Shown piece by piece: positions 14,001 through 28,600 of a stretch of 64,000 bases of DNA. The notes under the pieces were generated by a model. That model did not search any database, was not told the DNA's origin, and was given only the letters and a program-made list of their open reading frames with translations. Each line of letters starts with the position of its first letter. Position 1 is the first letter of the stretch. This stretch comes from Paraescarpia echinospica. Taxonomy: Eukaryota; Annelida; Polychaeta; Sabellida; Siboglinidae. Both the position numbers and the translations under genes were made by a program. The stretch lies in NCBI GenBank assembly GCA_020002185.1, contig CM034541.1, forward strand, positions 46,991,207-47,055,206, in the 5' to 3' direction.

Positions 14001-17000
14001 AGATATTTTATGCCTCTGTAAACACAGCGTGCGCGCTCTGGCAGATATTTTATGCCTCTGTAAACACAGCGTGCGCGCTCTGGCAGATATTTTATGCCTC
14101 GGTAAACACAGCGTGCGCGCTCTGGCAGATATTTTATGCCTCGGTAAACACAGCGTGCGCGCTCTGGCAGATATTTTATGCCTCTGTAAACACAGCGTGC
14201 GCGCTCTGGCAGATATTTTATGCCTCTGTAAACACAGCGTGCGCACTCTGGCAGATATTTTATGCCTCGGTAAACACAGCGTGCATGCTCTGGCAGATAT
14301 TTTATGCCTCTGTAAACACAGCGTGCGCGCTCTGGCAGATATTTTATGCCTCGGTAAACACAGCGTGCATGCTCTGGCAGATATTTTATGCCTCTGTAAA
14401 CACAGCGTGCGCGCTCTGGCAGATATTTTATGCCTCGGTAAACACAGCGTGCGCGCTCTGGCAGATATTTTATGCCTCTGTAAACACAGCGTGCGTGCTC
14501 TGGCAGATATTTTATGCCTCTGTAAACACAGCGTGCGCGCTCTGGCAGATATTTTATGCCTCGGTAAACACAGCGTGCGCGCTCTGGCAGATATTTTATG
14601 CCTCTGTAAACACAGCGTGCTCTGGCAGATATTTTATGCCTCTGTAAACACAGCGTGCGCGCTCTGGCAGATATTTTATGCCTCGGTGCGCGCTCTGGCA
14701 GATATTTTATGCCTCTGTAAACACAGCGTGCGCGCTCTGGCAGATATTTTATGCCTCTGTAAACACAGCGTGCGCGCTCTGGCAGATATTTTATGCCTCG
14801 GTAAACACAGCGTGCATGCTCTGGCAGATATTTTATGCCTCTGTAAACACAGCGTGCGCGCTCTGGCAGATATTTTATGCCTCGGTAAACACAGCGTGCA
14901 TGCTCTGGCAGATATTTTATGCCTCGGTAAACACAGCGTGCGCGCTCTGGCAGATATTTTATGCCTCGGTAAACACAGCGTACATGCTCTGGCAGATATT
15001 TTATGCCTCCGTAAACACAGCGTGCGCACTCTGGCAGATATTTTATGCCTCTGTAAACACAGCGTGCGCGCTCTGGCAGATAATTGTACACAACGGCCAG
15101 AATGACGACATAATAATTACTTGCTATTCTATCTTAGCTATTTTGCACAAATTCCGGATACCTACAAAATATGGAATACATTAAGGGATTTCCTCTTCAA
15201 TACATGTAGATTTACTTTTTAGGGCGCATCAAATGAATTTGTTTGCACCTGATGCCACATTTACGTGCCCTTCACGTGCCTGGATTGAACCCTGCCAGAG
15301 CCACAAGCTCCAAGCGGCATGCGGACAAGGAATCCTTTGGCTTAACAAGAGTCCAACAATTTTCCACCCACGTATAGCCCGCCCTCCCCTGATAACTGTC
15401 AATTAAATTGTTGAACATATTCACATTAACACAATCATGAGATCATTTGTTGCAGTCATTTATCTGAGAGAATGAGTATTTTCTGACATCTAACATACAC
15501 TGTTCTTTGGCCACGTTGTGCCCTCTGGTTCTACTTCCTTCTTTAAGTTTGAAGAAAATATTTCTATTAATATCTTCATAACCATTCAATATTAAAAAAA
15601 ATTCTATTTTGTCTCCTCTTAGTTGATACATGCACAATATTAACACAGATAACGCAATAGTGAAAGTCTCAGTATTCATCCCAGGTTCTTACCATCCATG
15701 AGAAGCATAAATACATCGGCGATGGGCTTGTTGGTTGCAAGCACAGGCAGAAGGAACTGACTAAACATGCTGTTGCACAGGAAGCCGTTCGACAGATGGG
15801 GAATCACCGTCTCCCAAGATGGCTGTATGGCAATAGGCTCAAAGGCTTCTTGGCCATGTGATCTGTTGACACAAAAGGAAGATGCTTCTAAGAGATGTGT
15901 AAACTATTAGTTTATATATATATATATATATATTATAAATACATGTATATATATATATATATCAATGCACATAACTATATTGAATTATTAAATACAAAAA
16001 TATGTCTTTATGTGTACAGTCCGTTTATGGTCAATTAACTCACCTTGGTAAAAGACTAAAAGACCAGTGACTTCACTGTGGACTTAAAGGCCAGTGATTT
16101 CACTTTGGACATAAAGGCTAGTGACTTCACTGTGGACTTAAGGCCAATGACTTCACTGTGGACTTAAGGCTAGTGACTTTGCTGTGGACTTAAGGCCAGT
16201 GACTTCACTGTGGACTTAAGGCTAGTGACTTTGCTGTGGACTTAAGGCCAGTGACTTCACTTTGGACATAAAGGCTAGTGACTTCACTGTGGACTTAAGG
16301 CCAATGACTTCACTGTGGACTTAAGGCTAGTGACTTCACTGTAGAAATAAAAGCCAGTGACTTCATTGTGGTCTTAAGGCTAGTGACTTTGCTGTGGACT
16401 TATGGCCAGTGACTTCACTGTGGACTTAAGGCTAGTGACTTTGCTGTGGACTTAAGGCCAGTGACTTCACTGTGGACTTAAAGGCTAGTGACTTCATTAA
16501 TGACTTAAAGGCCAGTGACTTCATTGTGGTCTTAAGGCTAGTGACTTTGCTGAGGACTTAAGGCCAGTGACTTCACTATTGACTTAAAGGCCAGTGTCTT
16601 TGCTGTGGACTTAAAGGTTAGTAACTTTGTTGCGGACTTAAGGCCAGTGACTTCATTGTGGACTTAAGGCCAGTGACTTCGCTGCAGATTTAAATGCCAA
16701 AGTGACTTTGCTGTTGACTTAAAAGCCAGTGACTTCACTGAGGACTTAAGGCCAGTGATTTCACTGTGAACTTAAAGGCCAGTGACTCTGCTGTGGACTT
16801 AAATGCCTGTGACTTCATCGAGGACTTAAGGCCAGTGACTTCACTGTGGACTTAAAGACCATTGTCTTCCCTGTGGACTTAAATGCCAGTGACTTCACTG
16901 AGGACTTAAGGCCAGTGACTTCAGTGTGGACTTAAAGGTCAGTAATTTGACTGTGGACTTACGAAGAGAAGAAGATACAAGAGTTTCCTGCCACGTCTGG

Positions 17001-19582
17001 TTGGTAGCGGGTTGCTTGTTCATTCTGATCAATGGTCATAGACCTGACAACAAAACACATTTAGATTCAACTCATATACACCACCTACAAGTGTAACAAA
17101 ATGTGACAGGACGACTCAAGATGCATATGATTAAAAAATGTCATCAATACAGATTCCTGTTGATATGAAGGAACATCGATAGAAAAATAATTTCTATGGA
17201 TCATTTCTTCTAGATCTCAAACAACACCAAAAGAACAGTTATTCCTACATACTCTTCCTTGCAGGTATCAAGGAACATTAATAGAACAGCTGTTCTTATA
17301 TACTACTTCCTGTAGATTTAAAGGAACATTAACATAACTGCAATTCCTACTTCCTCCTTCCTGCAGAGACATCAATAGAACAGGTGTTCCTATTACTCCT
17401 TCCTGCAGAGACATCAATAGAACAGGTGTTCCTATTACTCCTTCCTGCAGAGACATCAATAGAACAGGTGTTCCTATTACTCCTTCCTGCAGAGACATCA
17501 ATAGAACAGGTGTTCCTATTACTCCTTCTTGCAGAGACATCAATAGAACGGCTGTTCCTATTACTCCTTCCTACAGATTGATATCTATATGAACATCAAT
17601 AAACCAACCGTTCCTACTTGCTCCTTCCCGCAGATATCAAGGAACATGAGTAGAGCAGTTGTTCCTACTTGCTCCTTCTTGCAGATATCAAGGAACATGA
17701 GTAGCACAGTTGTTCCTACTTGCTCCTTCCTGCATATAATCAAGGAACATGAGTAGAACAATTGTTCCTACTTGTTCCTTCCTGTAGATATTAAGGAACA
17801 TCAATAAAACAGCTGTTCCTACTTACTCTTTCCTGCAGATATCAAGGAACATGAGTAAAACAGCAGGCTTCTTCTGTTGAGCCCTCATCTGTACCTCCTG
17901 GATACATAGACAGTCACTGAGCTTCACTCCCTCTCGAGCGTCCCAAGGCACAAGGTAATGCTGCCCTTGGTACTGAAAGCCATGCCCAGCCACATAGAAA
18001 AGGCCTACAAACAAAAGTCGACACTCTAAAAGCGCTCGTTGACTGGACTGACCAGCTTCCTTCAAACCCACCAAATTAATAATACCCCAACCCTGGACTA
18101 CGATATGATCATCTTCAAGCGAAGTACGATGATTACATACATAGACAATACTATCAGAATGTTACTTCTCAAACCACCATGGTGAAAAGTATCCAGCTCC
18201 TTCAGGATTATTCTAACTCCAAATTGAACGGATTATCCACCAACAGGTTTCATTATGTATTAATATCATAACCAGATAATCTTAGCTGCAGTGGGGTGGG
18301 ATGTTGTTGGAAAAGGGTTTAGCTTTTTGGGAAGCCCTGAGATGCCCTTAGAATGATTCAATAAAATACAAATTTCTTGTGTACAGTGACACTACCCTAA
18401 GAGACGTCAATGCCAAATTAGAGAAAAAGTTACTGAACAGTTTTTGAAATAACAGAAAAGACAACCTCTGATCCATGCAAGACACAGACTCCGCATGTGA
18501 CAGATGTTGTTGGAAAAGGGTGTTGCCATCAAGTTAGAGCGGCTGCTGTAGAGGACAATTTAGTTAGCAAATTTAGCATTTTAGGGGACCTTTGATGCCC
18601 TTAGAATGATTCAATCAAATACAGATTTCTTGTATATAGTGGCACTACAACATGAACTGCCTATGCAAAATTAGAGAAAAAGTTACTAAGGAGTTTTTGA
18701 AAAAATACCGGGGGTAGACAAAATGTGAAAATTTATGTTTTGGGGTCCTTTTTGAGGGGGCCATTAAGTGCCCTTAGAATGATTCAATCAAATACAGATC
18801 TCTTGTGTACAGTGACACTAACCTAAGGAACGTCTGGGCAAAATTAGAGAAAAAGTTACTGAACAGTTTTTGAAAAAATAGGCAAAATGTTAAAATTTAC
18901 CGATTTCGGGGGCCCTTAGAATGATTCAATCAAATACAGATTTCTCGTGCATAGTGACAGTATCCTAAGATATTTCTGTGCAAAATTAGAGAAAAAGTTG
19001 CTGAACGGTTTCTGAGATATGGTAGCTAACGGCGCATGGTGCACGGCGGACCCAGAGTGATGGCATTAGTCCGTTGGACCATCGGCCCAAAGGACTAAAA
19101 AGATATAACATAATAATCAAGACCAAGTTTCTCATAAGTTTTGAAACATGTCAACTGGAAATACATTTACCATCCAAGGTGTACCATGAACATCAATATA
19201 CATTAGTGTAATTTTGCCTACAATAGCCAACACCAGTCTCTCCACACTAACATAAAGTTTATCTATTATATCTGACTACAGAAAATACGTTGAGTACTTG
19301 TGTATAAACTGAGCACATCTCAATTTCAACATTGTAACTAAATGTCTGTCTACATCCAGCACCTCAGTGCAATTATTCCATCATTCCACACCATTTCCAC
19401 AATACGCCATATTGCAATTTAGAGGTCAAAATAGTGCTCCAGTTTGAGAGAGTGTGCACCATTGCAACTGTGGTTTGGCACATGCCGTGCGTGAAATGAG
19501 CTATATAAAAGTGCATTTTGATGAAAGCTGTGCCTGTGATAACACACTAGGATATCAAGTTATGTATAGATAAGATACTGTT

Positions 19583-19613
<31 letters not shown>

Positions 19614-22600
19614 CATATATATCTGGCTTGAGATATCTGTAGTATTTGAAAGTCCAATGACTCACCATAGACGCCCTTTCCCAGGAGGTCACAGAACCAC
19701 GAGATCGCCTTGTGCATCTCTCCAAGGTCAAGGTCAACCAACGATATAACCTTGAACTTTAATTCTTCAAGCTTCCTGCGGGTGAAGTAGATGTCGTTGA
19801 TGACGGCAGGCAGACGTGGTGAGTTACCCCGGTAACGAGAGATGCCAATGAGAAGAGCCACTTTGTCAGTTGCTGGAAATTGGAACTACGGTAAATTATC
19901 TTCACAAATGTGTATACATAGCTGGCAAGTTCTGAGGGGAAATATGCGTGAGAGCCTGTTCCCCAAAAGGACACCAGGTTGCAGCTCTGCAGACTACAGA
20001 ACAATAGGTGGCAACACTTTTAGTTTTTCAAATTTTCCAGAAAACAACATTTTATACATCGCATATTCTGTGAATGATCTGCACAATCAACCCATGCATG
20101 TGGATAGATTTGTCAACATGTGCATGAAAATAAGCTTTTCTTTGCATTAATATTTTTTAAATGGCAAATATTCGTGCGATTAACAGGTTGACTCATGAGA
20201 ATGTGAGATAGATGCTAAATGCGTGAGTTTCACGCCAAACGCTTAAGACTTGGTAGCTCTGGTACCAGTGGGTAGTGCGAATGCATGCATGCACACACAC
20301 ATATGCACGCACCCACGCATACACAAAAAGACACACACAAACACACATGAGCACGCACACATAGAAACACACACACATACACGCACACACAGACACAAAC
20401 ACACACAGACACGCACACAGACGCTTGTGAGTTGTGACCATGGTTGTGTAATTAATGCCTACCTGTATACTGGACGTACTCTCTATTTATGTCCAGTCTG
20501 GCTTCTCTGGACATGCAGAGGCAGTCAGGCTTGTCAGTGGAGACATGACACTGGTACGTGCCCTCCTCTCTCTCACTGGTCACTGTCACCTTGAGGTCCT
20601 CAGTGTCAGCATCTGGTGACAACCAACACAGGGTTATAGTTACAGCCCAGGTGGAGGCATTCAGTTTGACACTAGGAAAATGGCATGCAGTGAGCTGAAG
20701 GCTAGTCCAATACACAGATTTACAGCTGGTCACCCAACTCAGCAACACCAGTTATCAGGGCAAAGTCCACTATCCAGTTATAAATATAAATCAGTGGCTG
20801 CAGGAGGCAGCAGTAGAGTAATGCAGGGAAATTGTGCATTTTTGCGGGGCAATGAGGTGCCCTTAGAATGATTTAATCAAATACAGATTTCTTGTGTACA
20901 GTGACACTACCACATAAAATGTAAATGCAAAATTAGAAAAAAGTTTTTGAAAAAATGGGCCAAGTGGCCCTGAAGTCCTTTGGACTAATACGTCTATATG
21001 TGACCCCGGCTGACCAAATGAGTGATAAGTCGGAAAAATTGTAACATTGTTTTCTTACATCCTTATAAAGGTTTGGTAGGGTGCTTTACACGGTTTCAAA
21101 AAATTTGACTGCTACAAAAATTGGCAAAGTTATGGAGCATTGAACATGGTAGGGATCAAAAAGTGAAAATGAAGAAAACGGCTGTTGAAGTTTTATATTA
21201 TATATGCAAATGGATTGCATGGAAATACTACATGCACAACATTCAAATGTGGCACACAGTATGTAATATGTATGTTATGTTGCAATGATACACTGGAAGT
21301 ACAAATGTGCTGCTACAAAGACTTATCAAGTTATGCCAGATTATGTCTTCATGTGTAAAACTAAGAGGACAGATTATCTGAGAGCAAAAGGTAGACTCAC
21401 TGTTTGACACAGTTTAAAACCTACAGGCAACTGTCCAGTTTAACAGGGGTCTAGTGGCTTAATGCTGTCTGTTGACACAAGCTACTGCCAGTGACCAATT
21501 ACACATTAGTCACAGTTTCCATCAAACAATAGCAGGCAGAGAATCTTAGCTCCACAGCTGGGTGTAATACACAACCAGAGCCACCACTGATTCATGGTCA
21601 AGTAGATTAGCTCAATGCACCAACTAAGACAATACACAACACTGTGAGTGACAGTGTCCAGAGTGAGGCCTAAGCAGTGTCCTCATTGCTGAATAGATCA
21701 ATTAAACCTGCCAAGTGGGTGACATTCTGCACAAGTGTTCATTAAAGGGAATAAAAACATCTATTGCTCAAATTCATGTTATATTAGATCCTGCTATTTA
21801 TTTCCACGTCTACCAAGCCAAAAAAATCAAAAAAATTCAATGAATTAGAAATTTCACATTTTATGGTGTGCATCGAGACATTTTCGAATATGCATATTTT
21901 TGGCGCGCTTTTCGGGATGCCGAGATGTGACGTCATTTATGACTCAAACTCGCATCAGGCCGACCCTTTCCATGCATTCAGAACATGTTTACAAGTATAG
22001 CTTTTGGGTCGAAACGAGCGTCAGAACAAGTTATTGTGCAATATTCCGACGTAATACAAACACTAGTCATCACAGAGGAACAAGCAAATATCTTACGGTT
22101 CCACATGAATCGCCTAGCTCATTAAAATTTAATTTTCCGCGGGAATCGCTTCACAGACGGGCTTAAAATCGAATTTATGCTACAAATGTATTTTTCTGTA
22201 TTTGTTTAATGTTGTCAACTGTTACATACAGTGTTAAACTTTGTGTACACATGAAAAAAGGATTTTAGCTAACGCCTTATTTTTATTTCCTTTAATCCTT
22301 AGTGATTGTTCAGAACACCAGACTGACCACATACCTAAACAAAGCGAATGTAATAGGTGAAGAACAGGCAGTGTTCAGATAGGGGTATTGGTTGAATTGT
22401 ATTTGTCTCGACTCAAAAGGCTTTATTGTGTCTTCATCGATTATAAGAAAGCATTTGATTTAGTAGACCAGTCCTCCCTGTGGTCTAAGATAATTTAATG
22501 CGGTATTAATGGTATTGTGTTGAAAGTTGTATACAACATGTACAAAAATGCTAAATCATGTATAAATCAGGGCCAGGCTGTGTCAGCCTTCTTCTCATGT

Positions 22601-25600
22601 GTAGAGGTATGGCAAGGAGAAAACTTGTGTCCTTTGTTATTTGCTATTTACCTGAATAATTTTGAACACTGTTAGTCACAATTATAACAGATTTGACATG
22701 GCAGCTGGTTAAATTTACATATATAGTGTATAGCGGAACTATGTCAACTCTTCTAATGGTTGACATTTGGTTGTTTCAGGTGTCAACTATATTGTGAATC
22801 TGTAATTATTAGTCTATATTGATACAATTTATTTACACAGTACCATGTCTACACAAGGCATGGCAAGCGTAAACAGAACAGTAGAATGCATTTGATATCA
22901 ATAAAGTGTAGGATATTTCACTCTATAGTTGTCCAGAATATTAGTTTTCTATGTTTGTCACCTACAGGTGACAGAATATTAATTTTCTATGCTTGTCACC
23001 TACAGGTTTCTACAGACAATACATCTTTAACCAATAGACACCACAGTCACACCATTTTATAATAATTAAATGAACATCAAAATAAACACAACTTGCAATT
23101 ATAGAAAATCAATAGTTTTGAAGATACAGTTTAAAAGTGTTAGGCAACTGTTCAGTCTAACAGGGGTCAAGTGTGTCTACTCTGCCTGGGTGCTGTGACC
23201 AATTAAAGATTAGTCAAGGTCTCAATGGCCTAGGCTGTAGAGATTAGTCACAGCTTTTGACTTTGTGGCACATTACACAACATCTACTGTTGGGGGTGGT
23301 CTCAAGGGCCCTTCTCAAAACCACATCACTAGATAATGTAAACCTTTTGCACTTTGGGGGCCCCTTAGGTGCCCTTAGAATGATTCAATCAAATACAGAT
23401 TTCTTATATACAGTGGCAGCACCCTAAGATAAATCTATGCAAAATTAGAAAAAAAGTTGCTGAACAGTTTTTGAAAAAATAGGCCAAATGTTACATTTTT
23501 ACCAGTTTTAGGGTCCTTGGAGGCCCTAGGGAACCCTTAAAATGATTCAATCAAATACAGATTTCTCGTGCATAGTGGCAATGCCCCAAGATATGTCTAT
23601 GCAAAATTTGAGAAAAAGTTGCTGAACGGTTTCTGAGATACGGCAGCTAACGGCGGACGGCGGACGGCGAACAGCGGACGGCGGACGCAGAGTGATGGCA
23701 ATAGTCCCTTGGACCTTTGGCCAAAGGACTAAAAATAGGCAAAATGTGAAAAATTACCAGTTTTGGGGGTTCTGGGGGGCCCTATGGGATCCTTAGAATG
23801 ATTCAATCAAATACAGATTTCTTGTGCATAGTGGCAGTACCCTAAGATACGTCTAGACAAAATTAGAGAAAGTTTCTGAACGGTTTCTGAGATATGGCAG
23901 CTAACGGCGCACGGCGGACGCAGAGTGATGGTCCGTTGGACATTTGGCCCAAAGACATTAAAAACTAAAGAATGGTTTCAAATATAATTATGACGATTAC
24001 TGTACCCCCAATAACAATTGCTAATCTAAAATGATCTTTGGGGTGACTTTGACCTCAAATCGTCGAAATAAGATCAGAATCGGATTCCCCAACCCAGAAA
24101 ACCCCTGAAAAGTGGTATTATTCATGATTCTAGCCCTTTTGTTTTTTTTAACTACGATTGACCTCTAACCCGGGTGGCAGCCATATTGGATTTCGCCAAT
24201 ATGGCGGCCCTACCAAAATTCGAAAAGGTATGGTATGGGCGACATCTGGGCCATATTTTGTGCTTTTGGAAGAATCTGAACCAAACAGTCCCTAGAATGC
24301 CCTAACATCCCTAACTAAGTGGCTGTCACAAACTATACTGAAAGGCACCAACACTGAGAGTGACCTTGTATTGAGGCCGGCCTCACACCAGACATTTAAA
24401 GAAAGAAGGGGAGATCACTGTACCTGGTATGGGTGTGCCGTTGTGGAACCAAGTGTAGCGTAGAGGGGCATTTCCTCGAGCCTTCACTTGAAAGTATGCA
24501 ATACCACCGAGACACACCATCACATGTGACGGCTGAACTACTATCAAAGGAATCACTGGAAAACAAAATAAAAAAGAATCAAATCTTAATTATATTTCTG
24601 TTTTCACAAACTTGGCAGAAGATGTTTTACTCATGCAGTTCCCATTTATTTTTATCTGACTAACTAGATAACATGCAAAGAGTATTTGTATACATCTCTA
24701 ATAACTGAGACATGTCACATGCTATGGCTCGAGAAATATCTCAGGATTCAGTGAAAAACACAAACCAAAATTTATGAAGGCTTAATGAATTCTTTGTAAG
24801 CTAATAATATATTCTATAAATTCTGTTCCAAAACATGATATTCTCCCATAACGACATTCTCCACCACTTATTTCTTGCATTTTGTGTCCTTTAATTATGG
24901 TCTTAAACATTTAAAACAGCCAATAAATAATTATGTTTAAACGAATCATTTTAAGCTTGTTTCCGCATGAATGATTAATTACGCAGCCCATGAGTAAGTC
25001 TGCACGCATGCTCAATGAAGCACACTTTAAATCAATCCATCTTACATGGGCTGCCATTATATTCATTCTCCATTTATTCCACAGATTGTCCCATCTTTAT
25101 GATGTTGAATTCGTGGCATAAACAACAGCTGAAGGTTTTTCTTACACCCTAAAACTCACCGGAGGCAACCGAAGTCTGATGGACAGTACTGAATATTCAT
25201 GAGCATGCCTTATGTGGATCGTGAATGCTGGCGTGAGGTGGAAACTGCGTGTAAGCGCAGTTATTATATTAATATATTGTTGCATTGTGTACATTATAAA
25301 GACATTAATATTTTCAAAGAACTGTCTTAATTAGATTTTTGTTTTCAAAAATCCAGCAGAGGAAGACGTTTTACTCCTGGTGATACCGACTTGGCCCGGT
25401 CTCCCCTAAATGTGATACTTACTGCCGGTTCTAGTCTGGGTGCTGTGTACTGTCACATCAACTGTGTCACTAATGACTTCTTGACTGCCACTTCTAACCA
25501 CGCATCTGTATTGACCGCTGTCATTTAGTGTCGTAGCGTCAATCTACAACCAACAAACAAACTGAAATGAGCAGGAACAAGGGAGCTGTCATTATTTATC

Positions 25601-28600
25601 AGAAGACTCATGGTACACACCCCAAAATCTTCCACACTGAAACATGACACACTATCCAGCCATGTGCACTGAAATCTGACTCATTGGTAAAAAATATTGT
25701 TGGCAAAATTCACCTTCAAATCACCAACAACGGAATCGGATACACCCAAAAATCATGTTCTGTGAAAATTAGCCCAGCTGTGAGTTCTCCATAATAAATA
25801 ATTACTGCTCCACAAGCATCTGTGGAGAATCTAGAATTAGTGAAATTTGTATGCATGGGGCATTTTATATTGAAATATTCAATACCGACATTATCGTTAA
25901 AATTAAAGGGCATGAGTCAGAGAAAATTAATTAACCATGTTCTAACACGTAAATAAAGAAATATTACAACAATTGTTGGTCTATTGACATAATGCTCAAA
26001 TGACAAAAAAACGTATTATAGTAAATTAATAATATAGTTTAATTTAACTAACACATTCATTTCACAAAACCATTCACAACAACCAATTTTAGCGGGAATA
26101 TTTGTCAGACGTGGGGATATTTGTCATTGTGCCTCACTTTCAATTCAGATGATGTCTTTCCCTGCAGCCAGGTGTCGCCTCTTATCCACTGGTAGGTCGG
26201 GGACGGGTCACCCGTGGCACGACACTTGAGATGTATACATTTTCTGATTCGTATGGTGATTGAGTAGGGGGCAGGCTGCTCGATGATACTCAACATTGTG
26301 GAAGTGTTTCTATGGATGGGTGTCGGACTAACAGGCAACCGCACTGCACACAGAAATAAACACATCACAATAAGGAAGTCTGCCGAACCAAGGCCCAATT
26401 ACTTTGTAGTACGTGTACTGTTTTGACTGTTTGTACTGGGACACTTAAAATAAGTAAATTATCAGCTGTCCAAAAACAAACATTACAACAAAGTTTGGTG
26501 TCCAAAAACATACGATACAAAAAATATTGTTGGTGTCCAAAATTATACAGTTATTATGGACTGTAAGCATTTGAGCACCTAAACATAGCTGGTGTCCGAA
26601 AACAAACAATACATAATTTTTTTTGACTTTTAGGGTGTCTTTTTAGGGTGTTCGAAAACATACATTATCCCAATATATAGTCATTATCATATCATAGGGA
26701 GGTTGTCCATTCTTTGATATCAGTAAATCATGTTATACAGTACAAACTATATCAACTATTATAAGATTCTGTCTATCAAAATCTAATTGAATGATCCATT
26801 TTTGGTTAGCATTTAAGTATTTTGGGAGGAAATAACTTGTTTAAAAATAAATATAAAGTGGAACATCTTACCCGGATGGTTGACTCTGTTGACGGTCACA
26901 ATGCACCAACCACCGAAGACAAACTGCTTCAAAGTGTTGTGTACGCGGCATATGTAAGGACCGGCATCTTCCATCCTGAAAGTATTCACAGCAGGGTTGG
27001 TCTTCTGCCAGTCAGGAAGATATTTCTGGCGTACCCAGGGCAGAAATAGAATAGAAAGTAATAAGTATAAAAATGGGCCAAGTGGCCCTGAAGTCCTTTG
27101 GACTAATACATCTATATGTGACCCCGGCTGACCAAATGAGTGATAAGTCGGAAAAATTGTAACATTGTTTTCTTACATCCTTGTAAAGGTTTGGTAGGGT
27201 GCTTTACACGGTTTCAAAAATTATGACTGCTACAAAAATTTGTGAAGTTATGGAGCATTGAACATGGTAGGGATCAAAAAGTGAAAATGAAGAAAACGGC
27301 TGTTGAAGTTTTACATTATATATGCAAATGGATTGCATAGAAATATTACATGCACAACATTCAAATGTGGCACACAGTATGTAATATGTACATTATGTTG
27401 CAATGATACACTGGAAGTACAAATGTGCTGCTACAAAGACTTATCAAGTTATGCCAGATTATGTCTTCATGTGTAAAACTAAGAGGACAGATTATTTGAG
27501 AGCAAAAGGTAGACTCACTGTTTGACACAGTTTAAAACCTATAGGCAACTGTCCAGTTTAACAGGGGTCTAGTGGCTTAATGCTGTCTGTTGACACAAGC
27601 TACTGCCAGTGACCAATTACACATTAGTCACAGTTTCTATCAAACAATAGCAGGCAGAGAATCTTAGCTCCACAGCTGGGTGTAATACACAACCAGAGCC
27701 ACCACTGATTCATGGTCAAGCAGATTAGCTCAATGCACCAACTAAGACAATATACAACACTGTGAGTGACAGTGTCCAGAATGAGGCCTAAGCAGTGTCC
27801 TCATTGCTGAATAGATCAATTAAACCTGCCAAGTGGCTTACATTCTGCACAAGTGTTCATTAATCCTTAGTGATTGTTCAGAACACCAGACTGAACACCA
27901 TACCTAAACAAAGCGAATGTAATAGGTGAAGAACAGGCAGTGTTCACATAGGGGTATTGGTTTAATTGTATTTGTCTCGACGCAAAAGGCTTTATTGTGC
28001 CTTCATCGATTATAAGAAAGCATTTGATTTAGTAGACCGGTCCTCTTTGTCATCTGAGATAATTTCATGTGCTATTAATGGTATTGTGTTGAAAGTTGTA
28101 TACAACATGTACAAAAATGCTAAATCATGTATAAATCAGGGCCAGGCTGTGTCAGCCTTCTTCTCATGTGATGTAGAGGTATGGCAAGGTGAAAACTTGT
28201 GTTCTTTGTTATTTGCTATAATTTACCTGAATAATTTTGAACACTGTTAGTCACAATAATCACGGACTTGACATGGCAGCTGGTGAAATTTACAACAACC
28301 TTAGGGATGATGATGTAGAAAATGTATGTTCTACTATATGCTGATGACACTATCTTGATCTTGCGCATGTGTCAGGTGTAGTCGAATCCGTTTTATCGCT
28401 CCGATATTTACCGATATTATTTACGATTTCCAAACGTTTCTTTCATTCATAAATGAATGAGGCACTCGTATAACTACATCGGAATACAATCCCATGGTTG
28501 TAGTTGCAATCTGACATACCTAAACCAAGTTTTTGACAAATTAGCTTCCTAACAACCAGCCTAAAACCTACAAAACAAGATGGCGAACTAGTAAACAACG

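Noticed and set aside
13494..15184. Several frames of 117-375 codons on both strands
   Set aside because: By-products of the 42-bp array; the same peptide is repeated and no start context or domain supports a gene.
20193..20441. Cys/Val-rich minus-strand frames
   Set aside because: Translation of a degenerate CA repeat.
26976..27033. Exon 4 starting further upstream (frame with [11 protein letters not shown])
   Set aside because: That acceptor gives the wrong phase after exon 3 and an insertion relative to MALT1; the CTTTCAG acceptor at 26976 fits both.
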